This document shows, in pieces, positions 42,982 to 53,300 of a stretch of DNA of 64,000 bases. The DNA comes from Sphingomonas baiyangensis (lineage in GTDB: Bacteria; Pseudomonadota; Alphaproteobacteria; Sphingomonadales; Sphingomonadaceae): positions 372,001-436,000 of the forward strand of contig NZ_SWKR01000002.1 in assembly GCF_005144715.1 (NCBI RefSeq), written 5' to 3'. Every line of letters begins with the position of its first letter. The first letter of the stretch is position 1. The notes beneath the pieces were generated by a model that was not told the DNA's origin, did not search any database, and worked only from the letters and a program-made list of their open reading frames with translations. A program made the position numbers and the translations under genes.

Positions 42982-44925
42982 ATGGGCGTGCTCCGCAACA
43001 TCACCGACAGCCTGACGAACGCGCTAACGGGGCTGGGCACCCGCTCGGATGCTCGCACGGCGCGCGTCTATCGCGCGTTGCAGCTATCCGGCCGACATAT
43101 CGAGGAAGCCTTTGAGGGCAGCGCCATGCTGCGCAAGGCTATCACCATCCCGGCGACCGATCGCGTACGGGCATGGCGAGATTGGCAAGCGGACGGCGAC
43201 CAGATCGAGGCGTTGGAAGCCGAGGAACAGCGGCACCAGATCAAGGCGAAGGTTCGGCAGGCCGAGGTGCTGCGCGGCCTTGGCGGGGGTGCGCTTATCC
43301 TGATTACGGCGGGCGACCCCATGCTGCCGGTCAACGAGCGCACTATCAGCAAAGGCGCATTGCAGGCCCTCAACGTCGTATCGCGCTGGCATCTGAGCGC
43401 GCACGACTGGATCGATGATCTCGCCAGCCCCGATTATGGCAAGCCGCGCTATTGGGAGATCAACACAACGGGCCGACGCACGCGACTGCATCCTTCGCGT
43501 GTCGTTTGCTTCACGGCCGAACCGCTGCCGTCGATCTACCGCGCATCGTATGAGGATCGCTTCTGGGGCAGGGGACGCGTGCCGTCACTGCTTGAGCCGG
43601 CGCAGAACCTCGATGAAGCGCTGGCGACGTTCGGCTCGCTTATCAAGGATGCGCTTAACGTCGATCTAGGCGTGTCGGGGCTGCTCAACCAGATCGCCAC
43701 TGAGGAAGGTGAGGCGCTGCTCATGCGTCGCTTTGCTGCGATGCGCGCTGGTATGGGCGCCCTCAACGCCGTCGTGTACGACAAGGGCGACGCTGAGGGC
43801 AAAGGTGGCGAAAGTATCGACCGCCATCAGGTGACGTGGGCCGGCATTCCTGACATCATCCGGGTCTACGCCGAGGCGCTGTCCGCGGCATCCGATATCC
43901 CGGTCACGCGGCTGTGGGGCACCTCGCCGAAGGGCCTGAACGCCACCGGTGAGCATGACGACGGCAACTGGAACAAGATGGTCGAGACGGGGCAGGAGCT
44001 TGAGCTTCGGCCGTGCCTCGACCAGCTCGACGCGGTGCTGATCCCGTCTGCGCTCGGCAGCCGGCCCGCCGAAATCTGGTGGAAGTTCGCGCCGCTCGAC
44101 GTGCCGAGCGAGAAGGCCGAAACCGATCGCTTCAAGGTGTGGGTCGATAGCGCCGAGAAGGTGCAGCTATCGGGCGCCATCCCCGATCGCGCGTTCGCCA
44201 AGGCGTACCAGAACGGCCTTACCGAAAACGGATGGATGCCGGGCCTTGAAGGCGCGCTGGCCGAGGAACCCAAAGAAACGCGGTTCGGCGGCATGCCTGA
44301 GGACGACGGCACCGATCCGAGCGAGATTGTCGCAGGGCAAGGAAGGGAGGTGATCGGAGATCTGCCGGGGGGCGGGGAACCCGATGGAAGCGACGTACCC
44401 GCCCGTCGTGCCGCGAATGACAGTAAGGGAGGTGGGCGACAGGCCGAGCCCCCTTTTCTGCATGACTACAACTCGCGTCAGCCGCGTGATCGCAACGGCC
44501 GATGGATAACCGGCGGCGCCAGAGGCTATGTCGCCGCAGCCGCTTCTAACCGGGCCGTAAAGCAGACTGAAATCGGCGATGTATCGGCGTCTACAGCCGT
44601 TCTAATCGGGCGCTTGGGGCACAGTGCTGGCGGAAAGGCCGTCGCGCTCGACCCTGGCTTCACACGGCATATCCTGAAAACGCATGGCGGCGCTTCCGAG
44701 AGAAAGCGCGGGCAAGTCCCGGTCACGCAGCGCGATATCGCCACGGTAACGAGCAAGCTGAACCGCGCCACCAATTTTCGGCGAGGCGAGCCGCCGACTG
44801 GGAGGCAAGGCAACCCCCGGATCGAAGCTATTTCAAGGACAAGCCGGATCGACACGCACATGGTATTCGAGGTGCGAAAGAAGCGCCTCGTTTTGGTGAC
44901 CATGTACAAGAAAAGTCGGGGGTGA
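42982..44925 (+). CDS. Portal protein (DUF1073 type) with C-terminal PBECR-like domain
   Basis: 647 residues, about 150 longer than usual. Residues 1-450 are a portal of the DUF1073 group (GGALILITAG, SYEDRFWGRGRVPSLLEPAQNLDEAL, SDIPVTRLWGTSPKGLNATGEHD). After a Gly/Pro-rich linker (about 450-500) comes a separate domain from about 535 to the end: LGHSAGGKAVALDPGFTRHILKTHG, QVPVTQRDIATVTSKL and a C-terminal VFEVRKKRLVLVTMYKK. That pattern fits the PBECR superfamily (phage Barnase-EndoU-colicin-RelE-like RNases). Portal forms the DNA entry ring of the head; the extra domain may be a toxin carried in the virion. Confidence 0.85.
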   Translation: MGVLRNITDSLTNALTGLGTRSDARTARVYRALQLSGRHIEEAFEGSAMLRKAITIPATDRVRAWRDWQADGDQIEALEAEEQRHQIKAKVRQAEVLRGLGGGALILITAGDPMLPVNERTISKGALQALNVVSRWHLSAHDWIDDLASPDYGKPRYWEINTTGRRTRLHPSRVVCFTAEPLPSIYRASYEDRFWGRGRVPSLLEPAQNLDEALATFGSLIKDALNVDLGVSGLLNQIATEEGEALLMRRFAAMRAGMGALNAVVYDKGDAEGKGGESIDRHQVTWAGIPDIIRVYAEALSAASDIPVTRLWGTSPKGLNATGEHDDGNWNKMVETGQELELRPCLDQLDAVLIPSALGSRPAEIWWKFAPLDVPSEKAETDRFKVWVDSAEKVQLSGAIPDRAFAKAYQNGLTENGWMPGLEGALAEEPKETRFGGMPEDDGTDPSEIVAGQGREVIGDLPGGGEPDGSDVPARRAANDSKGGGRQAEPPFLHDYNSRQPRDRNGRWITGGARGYVAAAASNRAVKQTEIGDVSASTAVLIGRLGHSAGGKAVALDPGFTRHILKTHGGASERKRGQVPVTQRDIATVTSKLNRATNFRRGEPPTGRQGNPRIEAISRTSRIDTHMVFEVRKKRLVLVTMYKKSRG

Positions 44926-45011
44926 CAGCATGCCAGATGTACAAGCCCCTGGCCAACGTCCGAAACCGACTGCTGCTAGCGTCAATATAGCGATGGCGGG
45001 GGCAAAAAGCA

Positions 45012-45872
45012 ATGCGATATGACCTCGCCACACTGGTGCGCCGTCAACGCAACGTCCGCCGCCGCGCTATTCCCATCCGTGATATCGCCCCGCCTGCCAC
45101 GCTGGCGTCGAGTCTGTACGCCAGCTACTCCCGCGTAGTGCAGCTATGGCAGCGCCGGGCCGAGCGTATCATCGCCGAATACGAGCGCACCGTCGACAGC
45201 ATGACGACGGACAGCCCCGCCGATATCCAGGGCGAGATCGAGCAAGCGCAAAGCGAGTTCGAGCGGCTGTTCCTCGATATCGTGCCCGAGCTGCACGATT
45301 GGGTAATCAGGACCGAGGCGTGGACGCGAGGCCAGTGGCGCGGCGCGGTGCTGAGCGCGACTGGCGTTGATCTATCGACGCTACTTGGGCCCGAGGATGT
45401 TCGGGATACGCTTGAAAGCTATATCGCGTGGAATACTGACCTAATTCGAGATGTCTCGGCGCAAACACGTAAGAGGATTGGCGACCGTATTTTTTCCGGC
45501 TTGACCGAGCGGAAGCCTGCGCGGGAGGTCGCGCGCGAGATACGCGAGGCGGTGGCAATGTCTCGCGATCGATCGTTGAGAGTCGCCAGCGACCAATTGA
45601 GCAAGCTGACAAGCAACCTCGCCGCTGAGCGTCGCCGTGAAGCCGGTCTGTCGGTTTTTGAGTGGCGGCATTCACGCAAGCGCCATCCGCGAACAGAGCA
45701 TCAAGCGCGCGACGGGAATTATTATTCTGAAGACCCGGCGCTGGTTGGCAAGCGCGTTGATGGGAAGACTATACGCGCGGACCCGCCACGTGGCGATCGT
45801 GCTGGAATGCCCCCATTCTGCGGGTGCCGAGAGCGATCGGTGCTTGTGTTTTCGTTCGACGGCGAGGGCTGA
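45012..45872 (+). CDS. Minor head protein, MuF-like (phage head morphogenesis)
   Basis: 286 residues. Helical N-terminal part followed by the SPP1 gp7/MuF module: GLTERKPAREVAREIREAV, ASDQLSKLTSNLAAERRREAG, and the closing FEWRHSRKRHPRTEHQARDG with GMPPFCGCRER. It is probably ejected or sits inside the capsid near the portal. In many phages the toxin domain is fused here; in this phage it is fused to portal instead. Confidence 0.88.
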   Translation: MRYDLATLVRRQRNVRRRAIPIRDIAPPATLASSLYASYSRVVQLWQRRAERIIAEYERTVDSMTTDSPADIQGEIEQAQSEFERLFLDIVPELHDWVIRTEAWTRGQWRGAVLSATGVDLSTLLGPEDVRDTLESYIAWNTDLIRDVSAQTRKRIGDRIFSGLTERKPAREVAREIREAVAMSRDRSLRVASDQLSKLTSNLAAERRREAGLSVFEWRHSRKRHPRTEHQARDGNYYSEDPALVGKRVDGKTIRADPPRGDRAGMPPFCGCRERSVLVFSFDGEG

Positions 45873-45948
45873 TTCTGCTACAAACTTCGGGCCGATACGG
45901 GGGTCTAGACCCGCACCGGCCCTGACCAATACGCGATAGGAGCGCGAC

Positions 45949-46623
45949 ATGGCTAAGAAATCGATATTAGAGTTGCTCGGCGGTGTCACGCGGTTTGGAA
46001 GGCTTACTCTCATTGGAGAGGGCGAGCCATATCCAAGCGCGTCGCGCCCATTGAGGCGGGGACGGTTTCTCTGCGATTGCGGGCAGATCAGGGATATGAT
46101 GCCCTCCAAAGTTCGCCAGGGCGTGTACATAAGCTGTGGATGCGCGCAGGCGGAAGCGTCGCGCAAACGGTTCACGAAGCACGGGGGCTATAGAAGCCCC
46201 GAATACAGATCTTGGAATGCGATGATGCAGCGATGCCACAACCCAAACAGCACTTCGTTTGGGCGCTACGGGGCGAAAGGAATATGCGTGGCTCCGGAAT
46301 GGCATGGCCCCGAGGGTTTCAAGCGATTTGCGGTGTTTGTAGGCCCGCGTCCCAACGGGACAACCATCGATCGTATTGATGGAGAAAGGGGTTATGAACC
46401 GGGTAATGTGCGATGGGCGTCGCCAAAGGTGCAGCAAAACAATCGCGCTATATCGCGTCTGATTGAATTTCGTGGCGAGGCCATGAATACTAGGGACTGG
46501 TCCGCACGGCTCGGCATGGGAAAGAACACGATCGACGAGCGGTTGCGTAAGGGGTGGAGCGTAGAGCGGGCGCTAACGGAGCCCGTCCATCGGTGCGGCG
46601 GAAACGTCAGGAAGACGGCATAA
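45949..46623 (+). CDS. HNH/AP2-type homing endonuclease-like protein
   Basis: 224 residues. A zinc-ribbon start (FLCDCGQIRD and SCGCAQAE) is followed by YRSWNAMMQRCHNPNS, GRYGAKGICVAPEW, a DRIDGERGYEPGNVRWA block and a C-terminal HTH-like GMGKNTIDERLRKGWS. That is the layout of free-standing phage homing endonucleases. AGGAG precedes the ATG. GC is visibly lower than in the flanking head genes, and it separates MuF from the protease gene, so it is probably an insertion. Confidence 0.78.
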   Translation: MAKKSILELLGGVTRFGRLTLIGEGEPYPSASRPLRRGRFLCDCGQIRDMMPSKVRQGVYISCGCAQAEASRKRFTKHGGYRSPEYRSWNAMMQRCHNPNSTSFGRYGAKGICVAPEWHGPEGFKRFAVFVGPRPNGTTIDRIDGERGYEPGNVRWASPKVQQNNRAISRLIEFRGEAMNTRDWSARLGMGKNTIDERLRKGWSVERALTEPVHRCGGNVRKTA

Positions 46624-46631
46624 CCCCTTCC

Positions 46632-46667
46632 TGACGGCGGTAACAGCCATCCTCGCGGGCAAATACC
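46632..46667 (+). promoter_or_regulatory. Late element, copy 2 (before protease-scaffold)
   Basis: TGACGGCGGTAA exactly, then 18 bases, then AATACC in the place of CATAGC (4 of 6 positions). The ATG of the protease gene is base 46. No ribosome site seen. Confidence 0.6.
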
Positions 46668-46676
46668 GTCCCGCGC

Positions 46677-47825
46677 ATGGCATTCCTCGCCGACCATCTG
46701 ACGCTGGACGCCCCCCGCCGGACGCGCGAGGGGTTCCTTGCCGTGCGTGCCAAAGCCGCGCGCACAGGCGTTTACCAATATACCGGCGCCGAGGTCGATC
46801 CCACGAACGCGCACGGCCTGCGCGACAAGGCGATCGTCAACGTCCTTCGCGACGAAAACACGGTCTTCGATCGCGGCGCGGTGCAGTCGTTCATCGGCAA
46901 GCCCGTCACCGACGATCACCCCTCACAGCCGGTCACGAAGGACAATTGGCGCCAGCACGCGCGTGGCACCATCATGGGTGCCCTTCGCGATGGGGATTAC
47001 GTCGCGTTCGATCTTCTCGTGACCGACGCCGAGGCGATTAGCAAGATCGAGGCTGGCAAGCGCGAGCTGTCGAACGGCTATGGCGCCGAGTTGGAGTTCG
47101 GCGAGTTCAAGGCGAAGGACGGCACGGTATGTGACGCTCGCCAATCCAAAATCACCGGAGGCAATCACGTTGCCTTGGTCGATCGGGGCCGCGCTGGCTC
47201 TGACTGCCGGATCGCAGACGCGCGAGCATTCGCGACGTGCGATGCCAATCCAGAGGCGGTGGCGCGCCTGTCAACCGAAGGAAAAGCAATGAAGAAGATC
47301 GTGCTCGACGGTCTGCAAGTCGATTTGTCGGACGCGGATGCCGTCAGCGCCGCGATCTCGAAGTTGCAGGCCCAGGTCGCTGACGCCGTAGCCGCGAAGG
47401 AAACCGCTGAAACCAAGGCTGTTGCCGATGCGGCAGCGGTCGTGGCGAAGGACACCGAAATCGCTGACCTCAAGCGCCAGCTCGCTGATGCGGCAATCAC
47501 GCCCGCCAAGCTCGCCGACGCCGCCAAGGAATACGCCGACGTGCAAGCCAAGGCCAAGGCTGCTGGCGTGACGGTCGCTGCCGATGCCGACACTGCCGCG
47601 ATCAAGAAGGCGGTCGTGGACGCGAAGATGGGCGAGGCCGCGAAGGCGTACACCGCCGACAACATCGCCATCGCGTTCGACGTGCTGACCAAGGGCGTTA
47701 CCGTTGCCGACACGAAGGTGCATTCGATCGGTGCGCCGCTGGTCGCCGACACGGCAACGCTGCGCGACAAGGCGCGCATGGACTACATCAACGGCCTGAA
47801 CGGCCAGAAGAAGGACGCTGCATAA
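46677..47825 (+). CDS. Prohead protease-scaffold fusion (DUF2213)
   Basis: 382 residues. N-terminal 200: DUF2213 protease-like region (GAVQSFIGKPVTDDHPS, RELSNGYGAELEF, ITGGNHVALVDRGRAG). C-terminal 180: Ala/Lys/Asp-rich coiled coil typical of scaffolding protein. An internal ATG at 47289 with AAGGAAAAG upstream would give the scaffold part alone. The product assembles and matures the prohead. Confidence 0.86.
   Translation: MAFLADHLTLDAPRRTREGFLAVRAKAARTGVYQYTGAEVDPTNAHGLRDKAIVNVLRDENTVFDRGAVQSFIGKPVTDDHPSQPVTKDNWRQHARGTIMGALRDGDYVAFDLLVTDAEAISKIEAGKRELSNGYGAELEFGEFKAKDGTVCDARQSKITGGNHVALVDRGRAGSDCRIADARAFATCDANPEAVARLSTEGKAMKKIVLDGLQVDLSDADAVSAAISKLQAQVADAVAAKETAETKAVADAAAVVAKDTEIADLKRQLADAAITPAKLADAAKEYADVQAKAKAAGVTVAADADTAAIKKAVVDAKMGEAAKAYTADNIAIAFDVLTKGVTVADTKVHSIGAPLVADTATLRDKARMDYINGLNGQKKDAA
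47289..47825 (+). CDS. Internal scaffold protein (in-frame start within the protease gene)
   Basis: In-frame ATG with AAGGAAAAGCA directly before it gives a 178-residue scaffold beginning MKKIVLDGLQVDL. The same strategy is known for lambda C/Nu3. The coiled coil (about 15-90 of this product) would drive shell assembly. Confidence 0.6.
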   Translation: MKKIVLDGLQVDLSDADAVSAAISKLQAQVADAVAAKETAETKAVADAAAVVAKDTEIADLKRQLADAAITPAKLADAAKEYADVQAKAKAAGVTVAADADTAAIKKAVVDAKMGEAAKAYTADNIAIAFDVLTKGVTVADTKVHSIGAPLVADTATLRDKARMDYINGLNGQKKDAA

Positions 47826-48265
47826 TGGCCGCTGTTCAGACCGCTTATGGCTCGCGCCTGCCCGCTCTCGCGCTGGGCATGATCGTCAACCAGGAACTGC
47901 ACAACGCCACGTCGCGCGTGCTCGAGGACTCGACCGCGATCGGCTACGGCCGCGCGGTTTTTGCTGGCGCCGAAGATAACGGTGTGACCGCAACGCCCTC
48001 GGCGCTGTTCGAGGGCGTAACCATCAAGGATGTGACGGTCGTTGGCGACGCCGCTGACACGTTCGAGGAGGGCGCCACGCTGCCTCTCTGCCGGCTCGGC
48101 GTGATCGCAGTTCAGGCTTCCAAGGCCGTGGACAAGGGCGACCAGGCCTATGTGACCAGCGCGGGCGCGTGGACTGATGTGGCCACCGACAACACCGCGA
48201 TCGTCGGCGCCACGTTCGACGGCACCACCAGCGCAGCCGGCCTTGTGCCGCTCCGCATCAAGTAA
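47825..48265 (+). CDS. Head decoration/structural cement protein (DUF2190-like)
   Basis: 146 residues. Beta-rich, with LGMIVNQELHNATSRV, YGRAVFAGAEDN, AQAV-like RLGVIAVQASKAVDKGDQAYVTSAGAW and a closing GLVPLRIK, as in DUF2190 cement proteins that stabilise the expanded capsid. ATG overlaps the scaffold stop by one base (TAATG). Confidence 0.8.
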   Translation: MAAVQTAYGSRLPALALGMIVNQELHNATSRVLEDSTAIGYGRAVFAGAEDNGVTATPSALFEGVTIKDVTVVGDAADTFEEGATLPLCRLGVIAVQASKAVDKGDQAYVTSAGAWTDVATDNTAIVGATFDGTTSAAGLVPLRIK

Positions 48266-48275
48266 GGGGGCGAGC

Positions 48276-49238
48276 ATGTACATGGACGCAAATCCGTTTC
48301 TGACCGATGCACAGGGCGCTCTCAGCTTCCTGTCGCAACAGGCGGCGTATGTCGAAACCGAGGTGTTCCGCACGAAGTACGAGGATATCCAGTATCCTCA
48401 GCTCGTGACGATCGACACTTCGGCGGGCGAGTTCTCGAAGGTCATCGAGTTCTATTCGATGGACGGCGTGGGCAAGGCCAAGTGGTTTAACCACCTGTCC
48501 AAGGATGTGCCGAACGCCGACGTCAATATGACGAAGTACACGCACGCTATCGAAATGGCAGCGATCGGCTATCGGTACACCACCGAGGAGCTGGGCTATG
48601 CTTCGCGTCTCGGTATCAGCCTGGACACGGAACGCGCCTCAATGGCTCGCCGCGCATACGAGGAGTTCATCGACGACATCGTGCGGGTCGGTGACACCGA
48701 CAAGGGGATGACCGGGCTGTTCAACGACCCGAATGTCGATGACGCGCTGGTTGCGAACGATGGCACTGGTTCGACGCGCACTTGGGCAACCAAGACGCCA
48801 ATCCAGATCCTTCGCGACGTCAACGAGGCGCTCACGGCGGTCTATGCCGGCTCGGGTCGTGTCGAGATGGCGAACACCATCCTGCTGCCCACCGCCGCGT
48901 TCACGCTGCTGGCGACCACGCCCATGTCGGCGGACAGCAACATGACGATCCTCGACTGGCTGATGCGCGGCAACGTGTACACGGCCACGACCGGTCAGCC
49001 CCTCACGATCCGCGCAGTCGGCGGCCTTGAGGATGCGGGTGCTTCGGGTGCGGGGCGCATGGTCGTCTATCGCAACACGCGCGACGTAGTGAAGCTGCAT
49101 CTGCCGGTGCCGCTGCGCTTCCTCGAGCCGATGCGCTCGGGTCCGATGATCTACGAAGTGCCCGGCTACTTCAAAACTGGCGGCGTCGAAATCCGCCTGC
49201 CCGGCGCTGTTCGCTATCGTGATGGCATCGTCGCTTAA
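48276..49238 (+). CDS. Major capsid protein (DUF2184)
   Basis: 320 residues from ATG 48276 with a G-rich site upstream; the longer frame reads into the decoration gene. AGEFSKVIEFYSMDGVGKAKWF, SLDTERASMARRAYEEFID and the C-terminal VPLRFLEPMRSGPMIYEVPGYFKTGGVEIRLPGAVRY are marks of the DUF2184 capsid family with the HK97 fold. The most abundant virion protein; an intrinsic terminator follows it. Confidence 0.92.
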   Translation: MYMDANPFLTDAQGALSFLSQQAAYVETEVFRTKYEDIQYPQLVTIDTSAGEFSKVIEFYSMDGVGKAKWFNHLSKDVPNADVNMTKYTHAIEMAAIGYRYTTEELGYASRLGISLDTERASMARRAYEEFIDDIVRVGDTDKGMTGLFNDPNVDDALVANDGTGSTRTWATKTPIQILRDVNEALTAVYAGSGRVEMANTILLPTAAFTLLATTPMSADSNMTILDWLMRGNVYTATTGQPLTIRAVGGLEDAGASGAGRMVVYRNTRDVVKLHLPVPLRFLEPMRSGPMIYEVPGYFKTGGVEIRLPGAVRYRDGIVA

Positions 49239-49260
49239 CTGTTCGTCGCGGGGGTGAGGG

Positions 49261-49293
49261 AAGGGGCGGGCCAGCGCGGTTCGCCCCTTTTTG
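49261..49293 (+). terminator. Intrinsic terminator after the capsid gene
   Basis: AAGGGGCG pairs with CGCCCCTT across a 13-base loop, followed by five T. It probably lets capsid mRNA be made in excess over the downstream genes. Confidence 0.8.
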
Positions 49294-49307
49294 TTTGGAG
49301 AGAATAG

Positions 49308-49634
49308 ATGGCCGATATCGAGTACATCGTCAGCAATCCACGCAAGACGCCGCGCACTATCTTTGTTGGCGCCACAACGTTTAAGTTGGCGCCGGGTGGC
49401 TCGCAGCCCATCACCATGTCGGACGGGCAAGCGGCTGACGAGCGCGCCGCCGGGATGACGGTAAAGCCGAACGTGCAGCCCGACACGCCGCAAGGTAAGG
49501 CTGACGACCTCCCCGGCCTGACCGGCAAGAGCAAGGCTGACTTGCTCGCCATCGCGGCCGACGAGGGCGTGGACGCCAACGACGACATGACGAACGCCGA
49601 GATCCGCGCGGCGATCGAGGCGGGCCGTGCCTGA
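49308..49634 (+). CDS. Head protein with HeH/LEM-like tail
   Basis: 108 residues; GGAGAG before the ATG. A beta-rich first half (PRTIFVGATTFKLAPGG), a linker, and a C-terminal KSKADLLAIAADEGVDAND helix-extended loop-helix like the HeH/LEM or SAP domains often found on phage head-associated proteins. Confidence 0.65.
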   Translation: MADIEYIVSNPRKTPRTIFVGATTFKLAPGGSQPITMSDGQAADERAAGMTVKPNVQPDTPQGKADDLPGLTGKSKADLLAIAADEGVDANDDMTNAEIRAAIEAGRA

Positions 49635-49889
49635 TTACGAGCTATACCGGGACAGCGCGGGCGTCGTTCGTGAGCGGCAGCGCGCAGCAACCGGCGGCGA
49701 CGGCACAGCGAGCCTTGTCGAGCGCGACACGGACGGCAACCCGGTCCCGACGCACAAGGCGCACGCCTACACCTATGACAGCTCGGGCAACCTCCACACC
49801 GATACCGTGACCGATGGCGCGGATAGGTGGGTCCGCACGCTCGAATGGGGCAACGGCGTGCAGACTGGCGATAGCGGGTGGGTCAAGCA

Positions 49890-49893
<4 letters not shown>
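49627..49893 (+). CDS. Hypothetical structural-region protein
   Basis: 88 residues from GTG 49627. Beta-strand-like and polar with repeated Thr/Asp (THKAHAYTYDSSGN), suggesting a virion surface protein. Overlaps the neighbours on both sides. Confidence 0.55.
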
Positions 49894-51561
<1,668 letters not shown>

Positions 51562-51572
<11 letters not shown>

Positions 51573-51975
51573 GGGCCGCAAGCAGCACGTAGACCGGTTG
51601 CGGGCGTTGGCCGGCGGAACGATGGAGCGGCGCGTATCGCAAGCACTGTTCGCGGGTGCCGAGCGCATTGCAGTCGCGGCACAGATCAGCATCACGGCGG
51701 GCAGCGTTTCCGGCAGGGGCCATGTACCATCTGCCCCGGGCCAGCCCCCCAACCAGGACACTGGAGTTCTGGCAGGCAATATCGAAGCAACCCTGCCCGC
51801 GCCATTGCGAGCACAGGTGGCCTCAAGCGCCCCGTACAGTGCGCCGCTTGAGTTCGGCACCTCTCGCATGGCTGCGCGCCCCTTCATGGCCCCAGCGCGC
51901 GACCAGGAGCGTGCCGAGGTCGTGGCGCTGGTGACGAGGGCGGTAAACTCCGCCGTCAGATCATCGAAGCGTTAG
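51562..51975 (+). CDS. HK97 gp10-like tail completion protein
   Basis: 137 residues. GRKQHVDRLRALAGG, VSGRGHVPSAPGQPPNQDTGVLAGNI and YSAPLEFGTSRMAARPFMAPA are the family's blocks; it caps the tail tube for joining to the head. GTG start overlaps the upstream gene. Confidence 0.82.
51935..51970 (+). promoter_or_regulatory. Late element, copy 3 (within the gp10-like gene)
   Basis: CGAGGGCGGTAA, 18 bases, CGAAGC (4 of 6 matches to CATAGC). The next ATG (51979) is base 45 and has no ribosome site. Weaker than the others. Confidence 0.4.
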
Positions 51976-51978
51976 CCC

Positions 51979-52182
51979 ATGCCCCGCGTGTCCTTCACCG
52001 CCCGCTATCGGCACATCGAACGCGAACGCACGACGGTGTTTCGCGAAGGGTGGAACGGCAACGTCACTGCCGATATTGCCCGAGCGGCGAAGGAAGCCGG
52101 CGCATTGAAGGAGACGAAGCGTGGCCGGAAACCTGATCCGCGAAGTGCGACGGGCGACGCTGACGCATCTGGCGGCGAATGA
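51979..52182 (+). CDS. Small basic phage protein
   Basis: 67 residues, basic, with no domain. It begins three bases after the upstream stop and overlaps the next gene by 62 bases in another frame. The late element copy 3 stands 44 bases before its start. Confidence 0.45.
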   Translation: MPRVSFTARYRHIERERTTVFREGWNGNVTADIARAAKEAGALKETKRGRKPDPRSATGDADASGGE

Positions 52183-52561
52183 GGGCCTTACCGCCCTTGT
52201 TCCGGCGACCTCAATCTATCCTTCAACGGTTCCGGCCAATCCCGCGTGGCCGTTCATCCGCTTCGATGCGCCCAACTCGCTGCCACTCGACGGGGCCTGC
52301 TATGCCGGCGCCGAGGTAACGTTCCTGCTGCACTGCTTCGCCAAGCCGCGCTACAGCGGCAGCGCCATGATCGAAACCGCCGAGGACTATGCGGCGCGCA
52401 TCCTGTCGGCGATGCATCTGGCGGTGCATAACCATCGCGTTATTGTCTCGGGCACGTCGGCACAGCTTCGGGCCGTATCGTCGCGGCTGCTGATCGATGG
52501 GGCCGAGGCGGACGCCTATCACGGTATTCTCAACATGCGTGCGCGGGTGCTAGCAGCCTAA
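52121..52561 (+). CDS. Tail terminator (DUF3168)
   Basis: 146 residues from GTG 52121. LIREVRRATLTHLAANEGLTALVPATSIYPS, AEVTFLLHCFAKPRYSG and a closing ADAYHGILNMRARVLA fit DUF3168 proteins, which end the growing tail tube. Confidence 0.8.
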   Translation: MAGNLIREVRRATLTHLAANEGLTALVPATSIYPSTVPANPAWPFIRFDAPNSLPLDGACYAGAEVTFLLHCFAKPRYSGSAMIETAEDYAARILSAMHLAVHNHRVIVSGTSAQLRAVSSRLLIDGAEADAYHGILNMRARVLAA

Positions 52562-52584
52562 GCCCGATCGTGGCATAGCGAGGC

Positions 52585-52815
52585 ATGGACGATGCGATGT
52601 TCCGCGCTTTCGCTATCGCTGGTTTGCGCACCGGCGACATAGACGAAGCGCAGATTGTCGCGGCGGCGGAATATGCTGACAGCAAGGGCGATGCCGACAC
52701 GGCGCACCAGTTGCGGTGCCTGCTGATCCGCGCGGGCGAGCGCGATGTGGGCGAGGTCGAACGCGAGCAGGCCCGCAAGCGGCTCCACGTCATTGATGGC
52801 GGTAACGGGGCTTAG
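52585..52815 (+). CDS. Hypothetical phage protein
   Basis: 76 residues, helical and charged (AAEYADSKGDADTAHQLRCLL). It resembles small late proteins without function. A CATAGC box lies 11 bases before its ATG, without the upstream block. Its last codons contain the late element copy 4. Confidence 0.5.
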   Translation: MDDAMFRAFAIAGLRTGDIDEAQIVAAAEYADSKGDADTAHQLRCLLIRAGERDVGEVEREQARKRLHVIDGGNGA

Positions 52816-52829
52816 ACCCTGCCCATAGG
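52794..52829 (+). promoter_or_regulatory. Late element, copy 4 (before tail tube)
   Basis: TGATGGCGGTAA, 18 bases, CATAGG. The tail tube ATG is base 67, further than in other copies, and here an AGGAG ribosome site is present in the extra space. Confidence 0.6.
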
Positions 52830-52859
52830 CTTCCGGCAATCTAGCCAGGAGCCTGCATA

Positions 52860-53300
52860 ATGTCCGTGCCAGTCGAACCCGATTTCGCGATTGCCAAGAT
52901 GGGGGATGGTGAGGACCCCGAAGTCTTCAGCATCATGTGCGCGTTGACGAACGTCGCGTTCAACCAGGCAGCGAACACGACCGATCGGTATCGGATCGAC
53001 TGCACCAAGCCCGGCATCCCGCCCTCGCGCAAGGTATTCGTCACCGGCAAGCAGTGGGACGTGACTGCTTCTGGTGTGTTCAGCGTGGACGAAATCGACC
53101 GGTTCAACGCAGCGCTCGGCGTTCGCAAAAACTACGAGATCGAGTTTCGCCAGCGCGACGGCACAGACATGGGCATCCTTCTCGGAACCTACGAAGGCGC
53201 GGCGGTGATGACGGCGAATAACGTCACCGTAGGCGAGGAAGGCACGGCCGAAGTGACGCTCGCTGGCGAGGGTGAGGTCGTCTGGACCGTCGCCCCGTAA
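52860..53300 (+). CDS. Major tail tube protein
   Basis: 146 residues. FSIMCALTNVAFNQAANTTDRYRIDC, RKVFVTGKQWDVTASGVF and YEIEFRQRDGTDMGILLGTYEG form the gpV/tail tube beta-sandwich pattern. AGGAG nine bases before the ATG. Ends one base into the next gene. Confidence 0.85.
   Translation: MSVPVEPDFAIAKMGDGEDPEVFSIMCALTNVAFNQAANTTDRYRIDCTKPGIPPSRKVFVTGKQWDVTASGVFSVDEIDRFNAALGVRKNYEIEFRQRDGTDMGILLGTYEGAAVMTANNVTVGEEGTAEVTLAGEGEVVWTVAP

Noticed and set aside
44930..45022. 30-codon ORF between portal and MuF
   Set aside because: Too short to support; could be a leader peptide but nothing shows it.
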